NCBI GenBank assembly: GCA_001797275.1
Contig: MGOY01000024.1
Span: forward strand, 33,389-97,388
DNA from: Clostridiales bacterium GWF2_38_85
GTDB taxonomy: Bacteria > Bacillota > Clostridia > Oscillospirales > CAG-382
Reading direction: 5' to 3'
DNA length: 64,000 bases
A program made the translations under genes and the position numbers. Below, piece by piece: positions 60,566 to 64,000 of this stretch. The stretch's first letter is position 1, and each line of letters begins with the position of its first letter. The notes under the pieces were generated by a model. It did not search any database, was not told where the DNA came from, and saw only the letters and a program-made list of their open reading frames with translations.

Positions 60566-61087
60566 TTAAAAAGTGACATATGAGATTATTTCATCTATAT
60601 TTTTCTTTCTAGTAAAATCTATCGGTCTATCGTAAGCAGCAAGCATGCCTCTTTCATCAGGTGTTAATTCCTTTTTCCTTTTCATATTCCATTTCAATAA
60701 TGTCATAAGCACTTTATCAAAAGGTTTCAGCTTACTAAAATCAAAGCCGCCCCGCAAATAATAAAACCGTATATGTTTCTGCTGCTCGGGAGTAAAGTTT
60801 TTATTTCTAACTTCATTTACCGCCTCTTCTCTGAAGGGTGATGCACCTGTCGCAAAGACAACAACCTTTTTACCATCAAGTTTATCGAGGTTTTGAGTTA
60901 TCAGATTTACTCCGTTGATACCGACGGCATACAAACCACCACCGTAAATAACCGTGTCATAGGATGTCAATTTATTGGATGTGACTTTCGACGCTTCAAA
61001 AATATCCGCAGATAACTCCTCTGCAATCCATTCTGCATATTTTTTCACAAAACCTGTTTTCGATTTGTATATTACTACAGTTTTCAT
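60566..61087 (-). CDS. Flavodoxin-domain protein
   Basis: 173 residues from the ATG at 61087 (AGGAGGTG upstream). MKTVVIYKSKTGFVKKYAEW carries the FMN-phosphate loop (TGFVKKYA), and TVIYGGGLYAVGINGVNLI is the flavin-flanking loop. The end resembles HemG-like or flavodoxin-like small proteins (KELTPDERGMLAAYDRPIDF). It may supply electrons to the Acg-type protein next to it; this is inference from position. Confidence 0.8.
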   Translation of the reverse strand: MKTVVIYKSKTGFVKKYAEWIAEELSADIFEASKVTSNKLTSYDTVIYGGGLYAVGINGVNLITQNLDKLDGKKVVVFATGASPFREEAVNEVRNKNFTPEQQKHIRFYYLRGGFDFSKLKPFDKVLMTLLKWNMKRKKELTPDERGMLAAYDRPIDFTRKKNIDEIISYVTF

Positions 61088-61096
61088 TCTTTGCAC

Positions 61097-61742
61097 CTCC
61101 TATACATTTTAATAAATTAAATATTTATTCCTTCACATAATAGCATTACACCAACAGCAACATACAATACATACACTAAAAATGATAGGTTGAAAACAGT
61201 CATAATTTATTTGTTGTTTATAATATAGCCCAAGTCGTTTTTTTGATCCATTTATTATTGTTTAGCTTTCATTTGGCTTTATTTTAATTAACTGAGTATG
61301 TTGAATTTTTTATTTTTTGAATATTTATATATCTTTGCACTTATAATAATATTTGAATATTAAATACATAATCACAATGGCGTAAAATCTGAGTAAAATA
61401 TATTTTTAACCGGTTTTTTTCAGCTGATTGTGTTTCTGTATGTGTAAAACACATTAATTTCTAAATAAAAAATGCCTGAGGCTATTTTAAAAGAATTCTA
61501 TTATTGTACTAAATCGCCTACCCCGGATAATATAAGTCTTGGTCGGTAAGGATAATGCTCCATAATCCTCATTTAAATTTCTTGCATCTTTTTTGTCCAA
61601 CCCTTACATAAGTAGACCGTAACTTTGATACAAGGTTACGGTCTTGCTTTTTGCCTAAAAAGTGCCTGTTTACAAGGCTTTTCTGACTTTAGGCTGAGTG
61701 TGAAGCTCTGCCGGAGGTCATTTTCTATGCTTGAAAATACCA
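61097..61742. other. AT-rich intergenic region
   Basis: About 645 bp between the flavodoxin gene and the recombinase remnant. It holds only the hairpin at 61615. The promoter of the flavodoxin gene must be here. No coding sequence is supported. Confidence 0.5.
61615..61652. terminator. Hairpin with T-rich end near the recombinase remnant
   Basis: GACCGTAAC pairs with GTTACGGTC and is followed on the plus strand by TTGCTTTTTG. No intact plus-strand gene precedes it; it may belong to a deleted element. Confidence 0.6.
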
Positions 61743-62135
61743 TCAAAGCGAGCACCACCTATACCTTTTAATAACACCCCCTCTACCGTGTGCATTTTTG
61801 GCGAAGCGAGACAGAGATTTTGTTATAATGTAATCTACCTTACCCCTTTCACAGGCTTTGATCAGCTTAAGAAACTCTTTTCTGTTTTTTGCATGGGTTC
61901 CGGAGATACCTTCATCTGCATACAGACCAGCGAACTCCCATTCAGGGTTCTTCATTATCTTGTCTGTGTAGTATTCCTTCTGTGCATTGTAGCTTGAGAG
62001 CTGTTCTTCAAGATCCGTGGAAACCCTGCAATAGGCAGCGACTCTCTTTAGATTATATTTATTCCTATCAGGTGTCAGCGGTGTCTGTCTTTTAATCTTA
62101 GTTACTGTTTTCTGCGGTATTACAGTTGTGTTCAT
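61743..62135 (-). pseudogene. Serine recombinase, truncated after the catalytic domain
   Basis: Residues 1-112 match small or large serine recombinases of clostridial elements: LKRVAAYCRVSTDLEEQL with the catalytic Ser, YADEGISGTHAKNRKEFLKL, YIITKSLSRFAKN. The family then continues RNTVD...; here it jumps to GRGGVIKRYRWCSL and stops. It is a second recombinase that ends near the same structural point as TnpX at 58.4 kb. Confidence 0.75.
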
Positions 62136-62282
62136 CGTTCTTGTCCTTTCTTGCTTGAATTCCTATAGCTTCATTCTGCTGCAAGGAAAGGTGTACAACA
62201 AGGGGTACGTTATGATCTTTACTTATAAGCGCTTTGATTATAGGCTAGGTCCTTTCATTATTTATTTTTCATTTATTTTAGC

Positions 62283-62391
62283 TATATAAAACTGATAAAT
62301 GAATTACCTTAGCGATTTTGAAAAAGCCTTTTCTGTACGGCTTTTTCAAAATCAATAATATCCTGATTCATTTGTTAGTTTAATATATTAT
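62283..62391. repeat. Palindromic repeat, copy 3
   Basis: Outer arms tatataaaactgataaatga and ttcatttgttagtttaatata. The inner stem is gattttgaaaaagcc with ggctttttcaaaatc, different in sequence from copies 1 and 2 but in the same place. It lies about 260 bp from the tRNA-Tyr 3' end. Confidence 0.75.
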
Positions 62392-62427
62392 GAGTGATGT
62401 TTTGTTAACGATTCTGACATATTAATT

Positions 62428-62596
62428 TTACTTTTTGAAGGCAAAAAAAGCAGGACTTACTTTACGAAAATAACCGTAAAATAAGCCCCAAAAACCTTCA
62501 AAAAACGCACTTCGGTAGTCTGCATCATCACAAACCATAAAAAACGCGTTTTCACATCCATGGAAACAGGCTATAAATTTTTGAGCAAAAAACGTG
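62428..62596 (-). other. Region downstream of the tRNA genes
   Basis: The minus strand has an open frame without a start (CENAFFMVCDDADYRSAFFE, ending FAFKK) that continues out of the tRNA region. It is aromatic-rich and has no ribosome site; I cannot support it as a gene. Confidence 0.3.
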
Positions 62597-62625
62597 AAAA
62601 AAGCCTTGATTGTCAAGGCTTTTTT
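62597..62625 (-). terminator. Terminator of the tRNA-Thr/tRNA-Tyr operon
   Basis: AAAAAAGCCTTGA pairs with TCAAGGCTTTTTT with a tiny loop and T-runs on both sides. It can act in both directions. Confidence 0.8.
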
Positions 62626-62654
62626 AGGGTGACATCTATTTCGACCCTCGCACA

Positions 62655-62739
62655 TGGTGGGGGAAGGTGGATTCGGACCACCGAAGTCGAAGACAACAGA
62701 TTTACAGTCTGCCCCCTTTGGCCGCTCGGGAATTCCCCC
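62655..62739 (-). tRNA. tRNA-Tyr (GTA), CCA encoded
   Basis: 85 nt. Acceptor stem GGGGGAA/TTCCCCC, anticodon loop CTGTAAAT with GTA, long variable arm (TTGTCTTCGACTTC) as in bacterial tRNA-Tyr, TPsiC arm GGTCCGAATCC, 3' ACCA. The 3' end from the TPsiC arm to CCA recurs at 5632. Confidence 0.95.
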
Positions 62740-62768
62740 ATCTATTTGATTGTCAGCTGAAAAGCTGT

Positions 62769-62843
62769 TGGAGCTGGTGAAGGGAGTCGAACCCCCAACC
62801 TGCTGATTACAAATCAGCTGCTCTGCCATTGAGCCACACCAGC
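62769..62843 (-). tRNA. tRNA-Thr (TGT), CCA encoded
   Basis: 75 nt. Acceptor GCTGGTG/CACCAGC, D arm GCTCAATGGCAGAGC, anticodon stem-loop CTGATTTGTAATCAG with TGT, TPsiC arm GGGGGTTCGACTCCC, 3' TCCA. It is the first gene of the pair; tRNA-Tyr follows 29 nt downstream. Confidence 0.95.
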
Positions 62844-62942
62844 ATGATTCAGCGACGGTGTTTATTATAGCATAACAATTCGGTGTTGTCAACACTTTTT
62901 TATACTTTTTTTAGGCTTTTCAGCTATTTCAAAAAAGCGAAT

Positions 62943-62975
62943 CCCGACCTTATTCTATTTCAAATTAAGGTCGGG
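62943..62975 (-). terminator. Terminator of the right-edge AraC gene
   Basis: CCCGACCTTA pairs with TAAGGTCGGG, and the minus strand continues with ATTCGCTTTTTTG. It lies 14 nt past the stop codon of the AraC gene. Confidence 0.75.
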
Positions 62976-62988
62976 TAGCTGCATTATT

Positions 62989-63906
62989 TTATTTTTTTAC
63001 TGGTCTCAGTACTTCATATCCCAAAACCTCGGGGAAGTGTCTTTGGTATGTCTGGCATACATCATCATTCCATTGATATCCGTTTGGTATCCACCATTTA
63101 TCATTTTCTTTGGGGTTGAAATTCCATGCCATGTCTTCAACACGAGACATTACATCACAATTTTCACTTACAAAATCGAATTGTGGATGATAGAAAACGA
63201 GATAGTTAGAAGAAGGAAATTCCCTGACCTCAAACCCTTCTGGAATTTCACCGTTATAATCAACAGGAACGCCAAAACCGTAGAAATAACCTTTTCCTTT
63301 GTCTACGTTAAACCAGCCAGCCATATGACAGCCGACAACCTCTGAAGCTACATGACGCATACTGTCGATTATTCCGCAGACTTCGTCACAATTGTGGTAC
63401 TCCCAAAAATCACCGTAATTCTTTGCTCTCGGCTCCCAGATACCGATATATTTATGTGCAGGGAGGTATTCAAACCTAACATTTGCTTCTTTCAGATTGC
63501 TCATAGAATCATCTCCTTGTTTGATATTGTCCCAGGGGAACAGCACGCATTGCTTGATTGACAGCTTAACAGGTTTCGGCTTTTTGCGATAGGTCAACGG
63601 TGTACATCCGTATGCACGCACGAACGCTCTCGTCAGAGCTTCCTGTGATGAAAATCCGTATCGCAGAGCGATGTCAAGTATCCGTTCTTTAGTGTCACGA
63701 AGAGCAATTGTTATAAAACACAATTTTCTTCCGGCAATATAGCTTTTCAAAGTCATGCCGCTGACTTGATGGAACAGGTATGAGCAATAACATGGCGAAT
63801 AACCAATTTGCCGCGACATTTCCGGAAGTATCGGGTTGTTTTCAATGTTATCCTCAATCCAGTCGATCATTTTTTGTATCGATACCTTCCATTCATACAT
63901 ACGCAT
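62989..63906 (-). CDS. AraC-family regulator with GyrI-like domain
   Basis: 305 residues from the ATG at 63906 (GGAGG upstream). Residues 1-110 are the AraC domain (MSRQIGYSPCYCSYLFHQVS, ALRYGFSSQEALTRAFVRAY, GCTPLTYRKKPKPVKLSIKQ). Residues 135-305 are the GyrI-like domain (VRFEYLPAHKYIGIWEPRAK, HMAGWFNVDKGKGYFYGFGV, FEVREFPSSNYLVFYHPQFD). The direct AraC-to-GyrI link here shows what the TPESYS-type segment in the array might descend from. It is transcribed away from the right edge. Confidence 0.9.
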   Translation of the reverse strand: MRMYEWKVSIQKMIDWIEDNIENNPILPEMSRQIGYSPCYCSYLFHQVSGMTLKSYIAGRKLCFITIALRDTKERILDIALRYGFSSQEALTRAFVRAYGCTPLTYRKKPKPVKLSIKQCVLFPWDNIKQGDDSMSNLKEANVRFEYLPAHKYIGIWEPRAKNYGDFWEYHNCDEVCGIIDSMRHVASEVVGCHMAGWFNVDKGKGYFYGFGVPVDYNGEIPEGFEVREFPSSNYLVFYHPQFDFVSENCDVMSRVEDMAWNFNPKENDKWWIPNGYQWNDDVCQTYQRHFPEVLGYEVLRPVKK

Positions 63907-63931
63907 TGTCCTCCATTGCTACTATAAGATT

Positions 63932-63967
63932 ATGATACTTCGGCGTAGCGAAAATTTGAAGTATCAT
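63932..63967. repeat. Inverted repeat upstream of the AraC gene
   Basis: ATGATACTTC and GAAGTATCAT flank GGCGTAGCGAAAATTT, about 25 bp before the start codon. It is a candidate operator or hairpin of the AraC promoter region. Confidence 0.5.
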
Positions 63968-64000
63968 GCTTGTTGTTTAAGCCAATAATAAGAGTGTAAT

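Noticed and set aside
62428..62895. Minus-strand open frame of 155 codons
   Set aside because: It spans both tRNA genes and is therefore not a real protein gene.
1..64000. CRISPR arrays
   Set aside because: No regularly spaced short repeats and no cas genes were seen. The repeated motifs are promoters, operators and the three dispersed palindromes.

Overview
The window looks like an AT-rich Clostridia chromosome, probably Oscillospiraceae/Ruminococcus-like. This rests on CarD-type and Acg-type proteins, a T-box leader, MerR promoters with 19-bp spacers, Tn4451-type TnpW/TnpX genes, and many GyrI-like, DUF3795, DUF6144 and Nudix genes. The species is not identified. The window is dense in accessory genes and unusually rich in broken genes: about twenty coding regions are truncated, frameshifted or interrupted by stops.

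Layout. 1-4.8 kb: two lipoproteins and a small operon with a CarD-like regulator. 4.8-6.7 kb: a decayed zone with IS remnants, a fragment resembling a tRNA-Tyr 3' end, and broken glyoxalase and flavin-reductase genes. 6.7-17.4 kb, minus strand: a tightly packed array of small-molecule-modifying genes (Nudix, DUF3795, aminoglycoside phosphotransferase- and nucleotidyltransferase-like, methyltransferases, a GNAT-HIT fusion, HD proteins, an XRE-methyltransferase fusion), often with 4-nt overlaps and with gene tails left between them. 17.6-20 kb, plus strand: a leader ORF and attenuator, then methyltransferase, GNAT, methyltransferase. An orphan T-box leader follows.

20.3-54.3 kb is the unusual part. 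Two AraC-type regulators with GyrI-like domains head clusters that run on opposite strands: 26.6 to 20.3 kb leftwards and 30.8 to 37.9 kb rightwards. The clusters encode proteins that start with the same roughly 25-residue segment (consensus PESYSPxKPxI) but continue into two unrelated folds: GyrI-like ligand-binding domains and C39/BtrH-like papain-fold domains that seem to lack catalytic residues. Between and beyond them are MerR-fused regulators, each behind its own 19-bp-spacer promoter, and a WYL regulator with two copies of its likely operator. There are also several members of an unrecognised family with a cysteine-rich tail, plus DUF6144, an Fpg/Nei-like protein, alpha/alpha-toroid-like proteins and a laminin-G-like protein. 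The best reading is a duplicated, diversifying small-molecule sensing or sequestration locus. Its ligands are unknown.

54.4-58.7 kb is the remnant of a Tn4451-type integrative element (XRE, ImmA/IrrE, sigma-like, TnpW, truncated TnpX joined to a berberine-bridge-oxidase tail). 59-62.1 kb holds an Acg-type nitroreductase, a flavodoxin and a truncated second serine recombinase. tRNA-Tyr and tRNA-Thr follow, then another AraC-GyrI regulator at the right edge. The 3' end of the tRNA-Tyr gene recurs in the same orientation at 5.63 kb, so the roughly 57 kb between may be, or have been, one integrated island.
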